Shown here: positions 37,362-47,666 of the stretch, one piece after another
How positions within the stretch are numbered: the stretch's first letter is position 1
Layout of the letters: every line of letters starts with the position of its first letter
Assembly: GCA_026708185.1 (NCBI GenBank)
Contig: JAPOVK010000034.1
Location: 1 to 64,000, forward strand
Direction: 5' to 3'
Length of the DNA: 64,000 nucleotides
Origin: Gammaproteobacteria bacterium
Lineage (GTDB): Bacteria; Pseudomonadota; Gammaproteobacteria; Pseudomonadales; Azotimanducaceae
Made by a program: the position numbers and the translations under genes
The notes under the pieces: generated by a model
Told to the model about the DNA's origin: nothing
Seen by the model: the letters and a program-made list of their open reading frames with translations, nothing else
Databases searched by the model: none

Positions 37362-37829
37362 CTAGGCTCGGAGAGCGGCTAGCCCGTTTGGACAAGCTCG
37401 GCCACGATTGCGACGGTGGCGGCGGCCTTGCTTGACGATCGCCCTCGCGATGTTCGGGTTGGCCGGATTCACAACCAGTGTCTGCGTTGCCGGTGACACC
37501 AACACGTCCATGTCCTCCATCGGCACGACGCCGAGCAAGACCTCGTCGCCAAGAACCAATGCGCCGGTGACGCAACCTCGGTTCTCGAACTCGATGGCCA
37601 CCGGACCGACATAGGGGACGAGCCGCGTGCTGCCGTCCGCAATCGTTACTTCTCGCTTGTACAGTTCTTTGAGCCCAAGCTGCAGGGCAACATGCTCCGG
37701 GACGCACAGGTTCATCGCACCCGTATCGACCAAGGACCGGACATGGAGCGGCTGCATGTCCCTAGCCGGATTGGACAGTTTCAGATCGGCATTGACCAAT
37801 CCCGTCTTTGCTCCTGTCAGGTCGTACAA
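37362..37829 (-). CDS. Clan AA retropepsin-like aspartic protease
   Basis: Up to 155 aa. The sequence VRSLVDTGAMNLCVPEHVA carries the DTG catalytic triad, and PYVGPVAIEF, TGALVLGDEVLLGVVPMEDM and VNPANPNIARAIVK match the small bacterial single-domain aspartic protease family, likely active as a homodimer. The family's usual first Met (MGLVxADLxLSNP) corresponds here to an ACG codon (37803-37805); translation would need the upstream TTG 37829 or an internal TTG. A basic tail of about 20 residues follows the usual end. It could be decaying or use a weak start. It lies 13 bp from truA and 62 bp from the helicase gene, convergent with the latter. Confidence 0.65.
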   Translation of the reverse strand: MYDLTGAKTGLVNADLKLSNPARDMQPLHVRSLVDTGAMNLCVPEHVALQLGLKELYKREVTIADGSTRLVPYVGPVAIEFENRGCVTGALVLGDEVLLGVVPMEDMDVLVSPATQTLVVNPANPNIARAIVKQGRRHRRNRGRACPNGLAALRA

Positions 37830-37841
37830 ATGGCGCAGTGG

Positions 37842-38633
37842 CTAGAGCATCGGCGGCATTCGCGCCTCCAGCCGCCAATGGGGATACCCGACGCCGACCA
37901 AATATAGCCCTACGGGCGGCGCAGTCGGCGGACCCAATGTACGGTCCCCGCGCTCGAACAAGGCCGCGAACCCGTCGGCAGTCAGCGCACCTGCCCCGAC
38001 CTCCCGCAGAGCACCCGCGATGTTGCGGACCATGTGCTTCAGGAAGGCGTTCGCCGTCACGTCGATGGCGACGTAGCTACCGACCCGCTTGACCTCGATG
38101 GCGACGATGCGCCGCCAAGGCGACCGCGACTGGCAGCCAGCCCCGCGAAACGCCGAGAAGTCATGCTCGCCCAACAGGCACCGTGCGGCGTCATGCATGG
38201 CCTCCACGTCCAGCGGCGTGCGGGCCCACGCCACCTGCTCGCGTAGGATTACGGGTATCTGCGCGGCATCGCTCCAAACGTAGACGTAACGTCGCGAGAC
38301 CGCATCGAAACGTGCGTGGAACGGCGCCGACTGTACCCGCGCCCAGAGTATGCCGATGGCTCGCGGCGTGAGAGTGGAGACACCACGTCGCCAAGCGTCC
38401 GTCGGTCGTTCCGCGGACGTCTGGAAACTCACCACCTGCTGCGTGGCATGGACGCCGGCATCCGTCCGTCCCGCACCCACGATCCGGATCGGTTCGTTGG
38501 CCACATTGGAGATAGCCGTTTCCAAGGCCCCCTGCACGCTAGGGGCATGGCTCTGACGCTGAAAACCGTTGAACTGGGTGCCGTCGTACTCGACACCGAG
38601 CACGACGTACGTGTTCCGCGCGCCGCTAGACAC
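37842..38633 (-). CDS. truA: tRNA pseudouridine(38-40) synthase
   Basis: 263-aa enzyme modifying U38-U40 of the tRNA anticodon arm. The catalytic Asp is in GAGRTDAGVHATQQV; GVEYDGTQFNGFQRQ and FLKHMVRNIAGALREVG are further family blocks. The start is GTG 38633. In relatives truA is followed directly by trpF; here 3.6 kb of accessory DNA separates them. The 157 bp upstream, before asd, contain no gene I recognise; fimV, often found there, is absent. Confidence 0.95.
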   Translation of the reverse strand: MSSGARNTYVVLGVEYDGTQFNGFQRQSHAPSVQGALETAISNVANEPIRIVGAGRTDAGVHATQQVVSFQTSAERPTDAWRRGVSTLTPRAIGILWARVQSAPFHARFDAVSRRYVYVWSDAAQIPVILREQVAWARTPLDVEAMHDAARCLLGEHDFSAFRGAGCQSRSPWRRIVAIEVKRVGSYVAIDVTANAFLKHMVRNIAGALREVGAGALTADGFAALFERGDRTLGPPTAPPVGLYLVGVGYPHWRLEARMPPML

Positions 38634-38790
38634 GAGATGCGACGGTTAGGCGTAGCTCAGGCAGTCTTTCACCCAACTCGGCGCGTAGCCGGCCAACAAC
38701 GGAAACAAGGCAAGAGTGTCGCTTGCACAGTGTCTAATCCCTCCCAGCATCCGAAGCCATACTCCCAGTGGATCAACTGCGCAAAGGCGA

Positions 38791-39813
38791 TCAGGAAGCG
38801 ATCAGGTCGCGGACACCCTCGGCGATCTGAATGCTGTTCAGGGCCGCGCCTTTGCGTACGTTGTCGGAGACCACCCAGAGGTCGAGGCCGCACGGGTGGG
38901 TGAGATCCTCGCGGATGCGGCCGACGAATACCGGGTCGTTGCCAGCGGCGTGTTCGACGGCGGTCGGGCATGCGCCGTCGAGGTCGTCCATCACCACCAC
39001 GCCCTCGGCGAGGGCAAGAAGGTCGCGCGCATCCGCCGCCGAGATCGGGTCGCGCGTCTCGATGTGCACGGCCTCCGAGTGACCGTAGAAAACCGGGATC
39101 CGAACGCACGTGGGATTGACCAAGAGATCGTCGTCCTCGAAGATCTTCTTGGTCTCCCGCACCATCTTCATCTCCTCGACGCTGTAACCATTGTCGAGGA
39201 GGTCCCAGGCATGCGCGAGCGCATTGAAGGCGATCTGCGCCGGATGCACGTCGGGATCGGGCATGGGCTTGGCGTTGAGCAGGCTGACGGTCTGCGAGGC
39301 GAGTTCCTCGACCCCCGATGCCCCGGCGCCGGAAACGGCCTGGTAGGTCGCGACGTTGATGCGTTCGATGCCGACGGCATCGTAGATGGGCTTCAGCGCC
39401 ACGACCATCTGGATGGTCGAACAGTTCGGATTGGCGATGATGTTGGTGGCGAGCCCGTCGGCGATGCGATGGCCGTTGACTTCCGGCACGACCAGTGGGA
39501 TCGCGTCGTCCATTCGGAACTGCGATGTGTTGTCGATCACCACCGCGCCGGCCTCCGCTGCCCGGGGCGCATGGTCGGCAGAGATCGCGCCACCTGCTGA
39601 GAACAGCGCGATCTGCGTGTCGGCGAAGTCGAAGTCGTCGAGGACCTCGACCGTGCGCGACTTGCCTCCCACTTGGAAGCGCTTGCCGGCCGAACGCTCG
39701 CTCGCCAGGAGGCGCACGTCGTCGACGGGAAAGCCGCGCTCATCGAGGATTTCCCGCATGGCTTCGCCCACCGCGCCGGTGGCGCCGACAATGGCAACGT
39801 TCAGCTTGTCCAT
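38791..39813 (-). CDS. asd: Aspartate-semialdehyde dehydrogenase
   Basis: 340-aa enzyme reducing aspartyl phosphate, needed for Lys, Met, Thr and diaminopimelate synthesis. VAIVGATGAVGEAM binds NADP, the catalytic Cys is in ANPNCSTIQMV, and the His region is in CVRIPVFYGHSEAVH. ATG 39813 was chosen over a TTG at 39834 that would overlap leuB. It follows leuB closely, a common arrangement. Confidence 0.96.
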   Translation of the reverse strand: MDKLNVAIVGATGAVGEAMREILDERGFPVDDVRLLASERSAGKRFQVGGKSRTVEVLDDFDFADTQIALFSAGGAISADHAPRAAEAGAVVIDNTSQFRMDDAIPLVVPEVNGHRIADGLATNIIANPNCSTIQMVVALKPIYDAVGIERINVATYQAVSGAGASGVEELASQTVSLLNAKPMPDPDVHPAQIAFNALAHAWDLLDNGYSVEEMKMVRETKKIFEDDDLLVNPTCVRIPVFYGHSEAVHIETRDPISAADARDLLALAEGVVVMDDLDGACPTAVEHAAGNDPVFVGRIREDLTHPCGLDLWVVSDNVRKGAALNSIQIAEGVRDLIAS

Positions 39814-39823
39814 GGCACCCGAC

Positions 39824-40903
39824 CTAGGATCCAAGGGCGGCGATCACCGCGTCCGCCATTTCGTCCGTGCCAACGCGGCGCAGTCCGCCCGCCACGGGTG
39901 CCGCCGGCATGATGTCCGCGGTGCGCACGCCGTCATCCAACACGGCCTTCACGGCCGCCTCGAGGCGATCCGCGTGGGCTGCCTCGTCCAAGCTGTAGCG
40001 CAGCATCATGGCAGCCGAGAGGACGGTGGCCAGCGGATTCGCGATGTTCTGTCCAGCAATGTCCGGCGCGCTGCCGTGCACCGGTTCGTAAAGCCCCTGG
40101 TTCGCGGCATTGAGCGACGCCGAGGGCAGCATGCCAAGCGATCCGGTGAGCATCGCCGCGACGTCCGAGAGGATGTCGCCGAACATGTTGCCCGTGACGA
40201 CCACGTCGAACTGTTTCGGCTGCCTCACGAGTTGCATGGCGGCGTTGTCCACGTACAAATGGTCGAGTTGAACCCCCGGATAGTCGGCGTGCACCCCGCG
40301 CACCACGTCGCGCCATAGCTGCGTGACCTCGAGCACATTCGCCTTGTCGACCGATGTGAGTCGCCCGCTGCGCTTCTCGGCCAACTCGAAGGCCACGCGC
40401 GCGATCCGCTCGATCTCGCGTTCCTGGTAGACGTAGGTGTTGAAGCCTCGGCGTCCGCCGTTGTCCACCGTGACGCCCCGGGGTTCGCCGAAATAGATGC
40501 CTCCCGTCAGTTCGCGGACGATCAGGATGTCGAGATCGGCGACGAGTTCCGCCTTCAGCGACGACGCGTCCGCGAGCGGCTCGAACAGGAGTGCGGGGCG
40601 CAGGTTCGCGAACAGGTCCAGGCCCGAGCGCATGCCAAGGAGCCCCTTCTCCGGTCTTTGGTCCATGGGCAGGTCGTCCCACTGCGGCCCCCCCACGGCG
40701 CCGAGCAGGACGGCATCGGCCGCCCGGGCCGCCGTCAGTGTTTCCGGCGGCAGCGGCGTACCGTGCTTGTCGATGGCGTGGCCACCGAGGTCCGCGTAGT
40801 CAAACACGAACGGCAAGGCGAGGGACTTAAGCACGCGCACCACGTGCGGCATGATCTCGGCACCGATGCCGTCGCCGGGAATGACCAGTACGCGATGGGT
40901 CAC
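39824..40903 (-). CDS. leuB: 3-isopropylmalate dehydrogenase
   Basis: 359-aa NAD-dependent decarboxylating dehydrogenase of leucine synthesis. [12 protein letters not shown] at the start, [17 protein letters not shown], the catalytic Tyr in [22 protein letters not shown] and the NAD site [18 protein letters not shown] are all present. GTG 40903 lies directly after the leuD stop. Confidence 0.97.
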   Translation of the reverse strand: MTHRVLVIPGDGIGAEIMPHVVRVLKSLALPFVFDYADLGGHAIDKHGTPLPPETLTAARAADAVLLGAVGGPQWDDLPMDQRPEKGLLGMRSGLDLFANLRPALLFEPLADASSLKAELVADLDILIVRELTGGIYFGEPRGVTVDNGGRRGFNTYVYQEREIERIARVAFELAEKRSGRLTSVDKANVLEVTQLWRDVVRGVHADYPGVQLDHLYVDNAAMQLVRQPKQFDVVVTGNMFGDILSDVAAMLTGSLGMLPSASLNAANQGLYEPVHGSAPDIAGQNIANPLATVLSAAMMLRYSLDEAAHADRLEAAVKAVLDDGVRTADIMPAAPVAGGLRRVGTDEMADAVIAALGS

Positions 40904-41548
40904 TTAACCGCCCTCCCGGAACACCCACGGCTGGCGCTCGCGATGCGCCGTCTCGAAGGCGCGGATGGCATCGGCATGGCGCATCGTGAGCCCGATGTCG
41001 TCCATGCCTTCTAACAGGAGGCGCTTGCGCTCCGGTTCGATGTCGAACGTCGCGTGGAAGGCGTCCCCGTCGATGCGCTGCGCCCGCAAGTCAACGGTCA
41101 GCGAGAAGCCAACGGTGGTCGCCACCGCAGAAAAGACGGCATCGATCTGCGATTCTGCGAGGACCACGAGGAGCAAGCCGTTCTTCAGCGCATTCGTGAA
41201 GAAAATGTCGGCGAAACTCGGCGCAATCACGCACCGGAAACCGTACTCCGCGAGCGCCCAGACGGCATGTTCCCTGCTTGACCCGCAGCCGAAGTTGTCG
41301 CGGGCGAGGAGGATGCTGCCGTCCGCAAAGCGTGGGGCGTTCAGCACGAAGTCGTGGTTGATCCGGCGCTCGTTGGCGTTCATGCCGATGTCGCCCTCGT
41401 CGAGGTAGCGCCAGGCATCGAACAGGTTGTCGCCGAACCCGGTACGCCGGATGGACTTCAAGAACTGCTTGGGGATGATCTGATCGGTATCGACGTTGGC
41501 CCGATCCAGGGGCACGACGACCCCGGTATGGCTGACGAAAGGGTCCAT
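40904..41548 (-). CDS. leuD: 3-isopropylmalate dehydratase small subunit
   Basis: 214-aa swivel domain partner of Leu[21 protein letters not shown] and [18 protein letters not shown] are the substrate-binding hallmarks. It lies 3 bp downstream of leuC and is contiguous with leuB. Confidence 0.96.
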   Translation of the reverse strand: MDPFVSHTGVVVPLDRANVDTDQIIPKQFLKSIRRTGFGDNLFDAWRYLDEGDIGMNANERRINHDFVLNAPRFADGSILLARDNFGCGSSREHAVWALAEYGFRCVIAPSFADIFFTNALKNGLLLVVLAESQIDAVFSAVATTVGFSLTVDLRAQRIDGDAFHATFDIEPERKRLLLEGMDDIGLTMRHADAIRAFETAHRERQPWVFREGG

Positions 41549-41551
41549 GAC

Positions 41552-42964
41552 TCAGAACTCCCGCACGTCCGCGAAGTGCCCGGCCACCGCCGCGGCCGCC
41601 GCCATCGCCGGGCTGACGAGGTGGGTGCGCCCCAGGTAGCCTTGGCGCCCCTCGAAGTTCCGATTCGAGGTCGCCGCCGAGCGCTCGCGCGGATACAGCC
41701 GGTCTTCGTTCATCGCCAGGCACATCGAGCAGCCCGGATCACGCCATTCGAACCCCGCCGCCTTGAAGATCGCGTCGAGACCTTCCGCCTCGGCTTGCTG
41801 CTTGACGAGGCCCGATCCGGGGACCGCAAGAGCCTGGGTAACGGAATCCGCGACTTTGCGACCGTCGAGGACGGCGGCGGCGGCGCGGAAGTCCTCGATC
41901 CGCCCGTTCGTGCAAGAGCCGATGAATACGCGGTCCACGGCGACGTCGGTCATCGCCGTGCCCGGCACCAGGTCCATGTAGTCGAGCGCCCGCTCGCAGA
42001 GTTCCCGCTTGGCCGGATCGTCGAACGCCTCGGGCGCTGGCACGGTCTCGTCGATCCCGAGCACCAGTTCGGGCGACGTGCCCCAGGTCACCTGCGGCAC
42101 GATCTGCGAGGCGTCGAGGTGGACTTCCCGGTCGAACGACGCATCGTCGTCCGACTTAAGGCCCCGCCAGTATTCTTCGGCGCGGTCCCACAAGGCACCG
42201 ACCGGAGCGAAGGGCCGGCCGTGTACGTAGTCGATGGTGGTGTCGTCCACGGCGACCAGGCCCGCTCGTCCGCCCGCCTCCACCGACATGTTGCACAGCG
42301 TCATGCGCGCCTCCATGGACAGTGCGCGCACGGCGCTACCGGCGTACTCGACGGCATGTCCCGTGGCACCGGCCGTGCCGATGGCGCCGATGATGGCGAG
42401 AATCAGGTCCTTCGCGCCCACGCCGGCGCCGAGGTCGCCGTCGGCCACGATGCGCATGTTGCGGCTCTTGCGCTGCACCAGGCACTGCGTCGCGAGAACG
42501 TGCTCCACCTCCGAGGTCCCGATGCCGTGCGCCAAGGCCGCGAAGGCACCGTGGGTGGAGGTGTGCGAATCGCCGCAGACTATGGTCATCCCGGGGAGCG
42601 TCGCGCCCTGTTCGGGGCCGATGACGTGCACGATGCCTTGGCGGACGTCGGTCATCTCGAACTGTTCGATGGCGAAACGCTTGCAGTTCTCGTCGAGCGT
42701 CACCACTTGCGTCCTGGCGACCGGGTCGTCGATGCCGTCGATACCCGCGGCCCGATTGGTGGTCGGCACGTTGTGGTCCGGCGTCGCCAGGTTGGCGTCG
42801 CGGCGCCACGGGTGGCGACCGGCAAGGGCAAGCCCTTCGAAGGCCTGCGGGGACGTCACTTCATGCAGCAGGTGCCGGTCGATGTAGAGGATCGTCAGGC
42901 CGTCGTCACGCTCGGCAACGGCATGCGCGTCCCAGATCTTGTCGTATACGGTACGGCCCGCCAC
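41552..42964 (-). CDS. leuC: 3-isopropylmalate dehydratase large subunit
   Basis: 470-aa [4Fe-4S] isomerase of leucine synthesis. Cluster ligands are in [14 protein letters not shown] and [34 protein letters not shown] and [19 protein letters not shown] (quoted in part) are typical LeuC blocks. First gene of leuC-leuD-leuB-asd. leuA is not in the window. Confidence 0.97.
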   Translation of the reverse strand: MAGRTVYDKIWDAHAVAERDDGLTILYIDRHLLHEVTSPQAFEGLALAGRHPWRRDANLATPDHNVPTTNRAAGIDGIDDPVARTQVVTLDENCKRFAIEQFEMTDVRQGIVHVIGPEQGATLPGMTIVCGDSHTSTHGAFAALAHGIGTSEVEHVLATQCLVQRKSRNMRIVADGDLGAGVGAKDLILAIIGAIGTAGATGHAVEYAGSAVRALSMEARMTLCNMSVEAGGRAGLVAVDDTTIDYVHGRPFAPVGALWDRAEEYWRGLKSDDDASFDREVHLDASQIVPQVTWGTSPELVLGIDETVPAPEAFDDPAKRELCERALDYMDLVPGTAMTDVAVDRVFIGSCTNGRIEDFRAAAAVLDGRKVADSVTQALAVPGSGLVKQQAEAEGLDAIFKAAGFEWRDPGCSMCLAMNEDRLYPRERSAATSNRNFEGRQGYLGRTHLVSPAMAAAAAVAGHFADVREF

Positions 42965-43000
42965 GGTTGAACTCGCGGGTGAGGCAAAGGAGGGGCGCGA

Positions 43001-43029
43001 ATAGTAGGTGCGCGGTCGAAAGATGGCAA
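43001..43029 (-). promoter_or_regulatory. Probable sigma-70 promoter for leuCDB-asd
   Basis: Minus-strand TTGCCA (43024-43029), 17-bp spacer and TACTAT (43001-43006), about 37 bp upstream of the leuC start, in the 67-bp spacer after aroC. No leader peptide with Leu codons fits in this space, so leucine attenuation is not apparent. Confidence 0.6.
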
Positions 43030-43031
43030 CA

Positions 43032-44096
43032 TCACGCGCGGACGTTCTGCGCCCGATCGCGCATCAGGTGATCCATCAACACCAACGCCACCATGGCTTC
43101 GGCGATCGGCACGGCGCGAATGCCAACACACGGATCGTGCCGTCCGGTGGTGACCACCTCGACCTCCGCGCCGTGGATGTCGAGGCTCTTGCCGGGAATC
43201 GTGATGCTCGACGTCGGTTTCAGGGCGATGCTGACCACGAGATCCTGGCCCGTCGTGATGCCACCGAGGACGCCGCCTGCGTTGTTGGACAGGAAGCCAC
43301 TGCGGTCGCGTTGGTCGCGGTGCATGCTTCCCCGCTGGCGAACCGACTCGAAGCCGGAGCCGAACTCGACACCCTTGACGGCATTGATGCCGACCAGCGC
43401 GGACGCCAAGTCGGCATCGAGCTTGCCGAAAACCGGCTCCCCAAGTCCCACAGGGACGTTGCTCGCGATCACCGTGACCTTGGCGCCGATGGAGTCCCCG
43501 TCGCGGCGCAACTGGTCGATCATCGCAGCGATCTCGTTGCCGGCGCCCGGCTCCGGACAAAAGAACGGGTTGTCGTCGACCTGGTCGAAGTCGGCGACGT
43601 CGAATTCGCGGTCTCCGATCTGCGCGAGGTATCCGCGAATGGTCGTCCCAGCCTCCTCCGCGAGGTACTTGCGCGCGATGCCCGCCGCAGCGACGCGCAT
43701 CGCCGTCTCGCGCGCCGACGCGCGACCGCCGCCGCGGTAGTCCCGGACGCCATACTTGGCGCGATACGTGAAGTCCGCGTGGCCCGGTCGGAACTGCTCG
43801 CGAATCTGCCCGTAGTCGCGCGAGCGCTGGTCGACGTTCTCGATCAGGAGACCGATCGGCGTACCCGTGGTCCGGCCCTCGAAAACGCCCGAGAGGATGC
43901 GCACGGCATCGGGTTCGCGACGCTGGGTCGTGTACTTGGACTGGCCCGGGCGGCGACGGTCCAGGTCGCGCTGCAGATCGGCTTCGCACAGGCTCAATCC
44001 TGGCGGACAGCCGTCGACCACGGCACCGAGAGCGGCCCCGTGGCTCTCGCCGAACGTCGTCAGCGTGAACGCCTGTCCGAAGGTGTTGCCGGCCAT
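43032..44096 (-). CDS. aroC: Chorismate synthase
   Basis: 354-aa FMN-dependent enzyme converting EPSP to chorismate. [18 protein letters not shown] at the start, [32 protein letters not shown]-like block ([11 protein letters not shown]) and [15 protein letters not shown] are family signatures. ATG 44096 was chosen; the longer frame runs into prmB. It lies 7 bp after prmB, the usual neighbour. Confidence 0.96.
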   Translation of the reverse strand: MAGNTFGQAFTLTTFGESHGAALGAVVDGCPPGLSLCEADLQRDLDRRRPGQSKYTTQRREPDAVRILSGVFEGRTTGTPIGLLIENVDQRSRDYGQIREQFRPGHADFTYRAKYGVRDYRGGGRASARETAMRVAAAGIARKYLAEEAGTTIRGYLAQIGDREFDVADFDQVDDNPFFCPEPGAGNEIAAMIDQLRRDGDSIGAKVTVIASNVPVGLGEPVFGKLDADLASALVGINAVKGVEFGSGFESVRQRGSMHRDQRDRSGFLSNNAGGVLGGITTGQDLVVSIALKPTSSITIPGKSLDIHGAEVEVVTTGRHDPCVGIRAVPIAEAMVALVLMDHLMRDRAQNVRA

Positions 44097-44103
44097 CGAT
44101 CCA

Positions 44104-44976
44104 CTATAACCGTTCCCGTCGCCGGGCTGGCCCCGCGAGCGCGCCGGCGGCCACGAATACGCCGAAGTCGCCGCCGGCTTGGCGCTCGGCCCCATCGACG
44201 GCGAGCCACACCGCGCGCAGGTGCGGAAACGCGGCATCGAAGGCGCCGCTTAGGTTGCCGGTCTCGCCGAGCAGCACGCCGCCGGGCTCGAGGAAGTCGT
44301 CGAGCCGCGCGACGACGCGCCGCCAAACGGCCAGGCCGTCGCTGCCGCCGTCGAGGCCATGCCGAGGTTCATGGTCGAACTCGGCTGGCGCGGCGGCAAG
44401 TTCCGCCGTCGGCACATACGGCGGGTTGCACACGATCAGGTCGTAGCGGCGTCCCGCGAGACCGTCGAAGAGGCTGGACTTCAAGAGTTCAGCCCGGTCG
44501 CCAATGCCGGCGCGTTCGATGTTGATCGCGGCCGCTCCGATCGCCCGGGCGTCGTCGTCGGCCAGGTCGACGCGGGCACCGGGAAAAGCCCGCGCGGCGA
44601 GGATTCCCAACGCGCCGGTTCCGCAACAGAGGTCGAGGACGCGGCCCGGCTCGTCGGCGAGCCAAGGCGCGACGCCCGCAGCGAGCACGGCAGCGATCGG
44701 CGAGCGCGGAATCATCACGCCGGGCGGCACGTCGAACCGCACGCCGGCAAGCCACGCTTCACCCGTCAGGTAGGGGACGGGCACGCGGGCGCGGATCCGC
44801 TGTTCGAGGAGCGCCTCGAGCGCGGCCCGGCTCCCCGCCGTCAATGGCTGCCCGCGCAGTCCGCCCATCACAAGTCGATAGGCTTCGTCCCGGGCGTTGT
44901 CCGTACCGTGCCCGTAGGCGACCTTCGCCGCGTCGAGCCGAGCCGCGAATCGACCGATCAGCGCCTCGATGTCCAC
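44104..44976 (-). CDS. prmB: Ribosomal protein uL3 N5-glutamine methyltransferase
   Basis: 290-aa SAM methyltransferase acting on Gln150 of ribosomal protein L3. [20 protein letters not shown] and [10 protein letters not shown] are PrmB-specific, [16 protein letters not shown] is the SAM site and [12 protein letters not shown] the NPPY catalytic loop. The aroC-prmB pairing supports PrmB over the related PrmC. Confidence 0.93.
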   Translation of the reverse strand: MDIEALIGRFAARLDAAKVAYGHGTDNARDEAYRLVMGGLRGQPLTAGSRAALEALLEQRIRARVPVPYLTGEAWLAGVRFDVPPGVMIPRSPIAAVLAAGVAPWLADEPGRVLDLCCGTGALGILAARAFPGARVDLADDDARAIGAAAINIERAGIGDRAELLKSSLFDGLAGRRYDLIVCNPPYVPTAELAAAPAEFDHEPRHGLDGGSDGLAVWRRVVARLDDFLEPGGVLLGETGNLSGAFDAAFPHLRAVWLAVDGAERQAGGDFGVFVAAGALAGPARRRERL

Positions 44977-44979
44977 CGA

Positions 44980-45870
44980 TCACTGCGCATCGCGCGGCAT
45001 GACCAGTTCGACACGGTCTGCGGGAAAGCCCGCGCGTGGCAGCAGTGGGCCCCCGCCGAACCCGAACGCCGTGATCCCGGCGGTCCGCAGTCGCGCGACG
45101 ACGGTCTCCGCACAGGCCGCTGAGCGCGCCATCGACGCTTCGGGCCCACCGGCGTCGAGGTGACAGACGACATACAGCGTCCCCTCGAGCGCGGCGATCT
45201 GCGCCACCAACGCGTCGATCGCCGCCAGGGAGGCTGCATCCAAGCCGCCGTCAGGCCCGGGGACCACGCCGGCGACCACCGCGAAGCCCTGCTGGCGCAG
45301 TTGCCCGACGAGCCCCGCGTCCGTGGCCGCCACCGGCGGCGCATCGGCCGTACCGAGATCGACGTGGGCGTAAACCCGGCGGTTGCCCCGTTGCACGACG
45401 TAGACGGCCATCAAGGTCCGACCGTTCCTCGCGGCGAGGTAGAACTGGGACGAGTCCGGCGCGACCAGTTCCTTGACCCCGAAAACGCTATTGGCCCAGC
45501 TCGTGCTGCGCCCGCAGTCCCGGGCCTGGCAGGTGAAGACCACGTCGGCACCCCGGCCGACGATCTGGTCGCGGTAGTGCTCGACGACGTCCTCGAAACG
45601 CGTCCCGTCCGCAGCCCGGTAGGTCACGCGCACCACCTCGGCGGCCAGCCGCACGCTGTCGTCGACGCGCGTCGTCCGGCCACTGCGATCGACCCGGCCG
45701 GTGACGAACTCATAGCTTCGCAACATGGCCGGCGGGCTATAGGCGACGATCCACGATCCTGGATAGCGTTCAAGGCCGGCCGGGTCATCGGCGTCCGGCA
45801 AGTCCTGGGCGGCATGGTTCGTCACCGCGGCCAATGCCACGACAAGGCGCGCCGACCATGCGCCGGTCAC
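44980..45870 (-). CDS. DUF4892 family exported protein
   Basis: 296-aa secreted protein. GTG 45870 overlaps the gpsA stop in a GTGA junction and begins a short signal peptide (ARLVVALAAVTNHA). The family pattern CQARDCGRSTSWANSVFG, QFYLAARNG, VVQRGNRRVYAHVDL is clear. The C-terminal half (from about 200) resembles the peptidoglycan- or OmpA-like end seen in some members, weakly. Function of the family is not established; a periplasmic or outer-membrane location is expected. Confidence 0.78.
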   Translation of the reverse strand: MTGAWSARLVVALAAVTNHAAQDLPDADDPAGLERYPGSWIVAYSPPAMLRSYEFVTGRVDRSGRTTRVDDSVRLAAEVVRVTYRAADGTRFEDVVEHYRDQIVGRGADVVFTCQARDCGRSTSWANSVFGVKELVAPDSSQFYLAARNGRTLMAVYVVQRGNRRVYAHVDLGTADAPPVAATDAGLVGQLRQQGFAVVAGVVPGPDGGLDAASLAAIDALVAQIAALEGTLYVVCHLDAGGPEASMARSAACAETVVARLRTAGITAFGFGGGPLLPRAGFPADRVELVMPRDAQ

Positions 45871-46892
45871 TGCTGGTAGCTCCACGCGGTGGGGGCCGCG
45901 AATTCCACGTCCATCCGCTGGGTACTGGTCATCAACTGGTGCACGATGGTGGCGAGGTCGGCGCCTTCGAACAACATGCGATAGAGGCCATCGGCAAGCG
46001 GCATGTAGACCCCGAGTTCTGAACTCTTGGCATGCACCACGCGCACGGTGTTGACCCCCTCGGCGAGCTTGCCCAGCGACTCCATGGCCTCGGCCAGCGT
46101 GGCCCCCCGCGCCAACCGGGCGCCGAGCTGAAAATTGCGCGACAGCGGCGACGTGCACGTCGCAAAGAGGTCGCCGACGCCGGCCAGGCCCAGGAACGTG
46201 AACGGGTTCGCGCCGAGCGCAACGGCAAAACGGCCCATCTCAGCCAAGCTTCGGGTGATCAGCATAGCCAGAGCATTCTGTCCAATGTCCAGGGTCGTGG
46301 CGAGGCCGGCTACGATGGCATAGATGTTCTTCAACGCACCGCCGAGTTCGACACCGTATACGTCGGTGCTGGAGTAGACCCGGAACGTCGGGCTCTTCAG
46401 GATCTCCTGCACCGTTGATCGCAACCCGTCGTCCCGACTGGCCACGACGGTCCCGGAGAAACGCCCATCGGCCATTTCCTCGGCCAGGTTCGGCCCGCTG
46501 ATGACGCCGATCCGGGCCTCCGGAAGCAGCTCCTCGAGGATCTGGCTCATCAGCTTGAAACCGTCGGCCTCGATGCCCTTCGTCGCACTGATGACGCACG
46601 CGCCGGCCGGCAACACGGCGCGCAGTTCGCCCGCGACGTCGCGGAAAGACGCGCTGGGCACGGTAACGAAAACGACATCGCTCGAACACACCGCGCGCAC
46701 CAGGTCCGACGTCGGCGCGATCAGGCGCTCGAGACGATGCCCTGGCAAGTAGCGCCGGTTTTCGCCGTGGGCGCGGATTTCCGCTAGCTGCTCCGAGTCG
46801 CGCATCCACAACTGCGTGGGCACGCCGTTGCCAGCAACGATGTTCGCGACGGCCGTGCCGAAGTTCCCGGCACCGACGATGGCGGCCTGCAT
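45867..46892 (-). CDS. gpsA: Glycerol-3-phosphate dehydrogenase [NAD(P)+]
   Basis: 341-aa enzyme making glycerol 3-phosphate for phospholipids. VGAGNFGTAVANIVAGNG is the nucleotide-binding site, VISATKGIE and SGPNLAEEM follow, the catalytic Lys is in GGALKNIYAIVAG and GLAGVGDLFATCTSPLSRN is the substrate block. It is coupled to the DUF4892 gene downstream. Confidence 0.96.
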   Translation of the reverse strand: MQAAIVGAGNFGTAVANIVAGNGVPTQLWMRDSEQLAEIRAHGENRRYLPGHRLERLIAPTSDLVRAVCSSDVVFVTVPSASFRDVAGELRAVLPAGACVISATKGIEADGFKLMSQILEELLPEARIGVISGPNLAEEMADGRFSGTVVASRDDGLRSTVQEILKSPTFRVYSSTDVYGVELGGALKNIYAIVAGLATTLDIGQNALAMLITRSLAEMGRFAVALGANPFTFLGLAGVGDLFATCTSPLSRNFQLGARLARGATLAEAMESLGKLAEGVNTVRVVHAKSSELGVYMPLADGLYRMLFEGADLATIVHQLMTSTQRMDVEFAAPTAWSYQQ

Positions 46893-47008
46893 TCGAGTCG
46901 ACTCACGAGCGCAATCCGAGAGGTGAGAGTGTACCTTCCCTGCCCTGCAGCCCGAACAAACACCGGTGACGTTCGGACATGCATTCGCCTGCCCGTTATG
47001 ATGGACCC

Positions 47009-47666
47009 ATGCTCATCGAAATCTACTCCGACGTCATCTGCCCGTGGTGCTACGTCGGCAAGCGGCGGCTGGACAAGGCGCTCACCGCGCCGGCCTGCGA
47101 CGACGTCGATGTGGTCTGGCGGCCCTTCCAGCTCTATCCGAACCTCCCCTCTTCCGGCATGGACCGGGACGAGTACCTCGCACGTCGCTACGGCGAGAAG
47201 GCGGACCGCGCCCGGGCGCCGAGGCAGATCGTCGAGGAGGGCGAAGACGCCGGAATCGCTTTCGACTACGGTGCGATCGGCAGGATGCCGAACACGCTGA
47301 CGGCGCACCGGCTGCTCGACTACGCCGAGCGCCGGTCAGGCGCCGACGTGCAGCACGAACTCGCGGAGGTTCTGTTCCGCTACTACTTCTGCGAGGGCCG
47401 AGACGTCGGCGACGTCGATACGCTCTGCGAAGCCGCGTCGTCTCGGTTTGGATGCCCTCGAGGCGCGTCGCTACCTCGACGAACGCGCCGACGAGGAGTT
47501 CATGCGCGCGCGGATCAGGAGCGCGTTCGAGATCGGCGTGGTGAGCGTCCCGTGCTACCTGTTGGGTGGGGGTTTCATGCTGCCCGGCGCCCAGTCGTCC
47601 GACGTCATGCTCCAGTTCATCGAACGCGCCAAATCGAAGCTGGCTGAAGCCAGTGAAGCTGGCTGA
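47009..47666 (+). pseudogene. DsbA-family (FrnE-like) oxidoreductase broken by a 1-nt frameshift
   Basis: The first frame gives MLIEIYSDVICPWCYVGKRR, a thioredoxin-fold oxidoreductase with a CPWC active site, and runs correctly to about 47440 (DTLCEAASS). The rest of the family sequence (LDALEARRYLDERADEEFMR, SAFEIGVVSVPCYLLGG, MLQFIERAKSKLAE) continues in the next frame. Removing one T from TTT at 47447-47449 restores a continuous protein of about 218 aa. Either a recent frameshift or a sequencing error in the short T run. Relatives are 2-hydroxychromene-2-carboxylate isomerase-like disulfide isomerases. Confidence 0.85.

Noticed and set aside
34216-37907. Integrative element with integrase and attachment sites
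   Set aside because: No integrase, transposase, direct repeats or tRNA target at the edges; the two extra genes appear inserted without a visible mobility module.
42965-43031. Leucine leader peptide or riboswitch before leuC
   Set aside because: The spacer is only 67 bp and is filled by a promoter and ribosome-binding region; no Leu-codon run.
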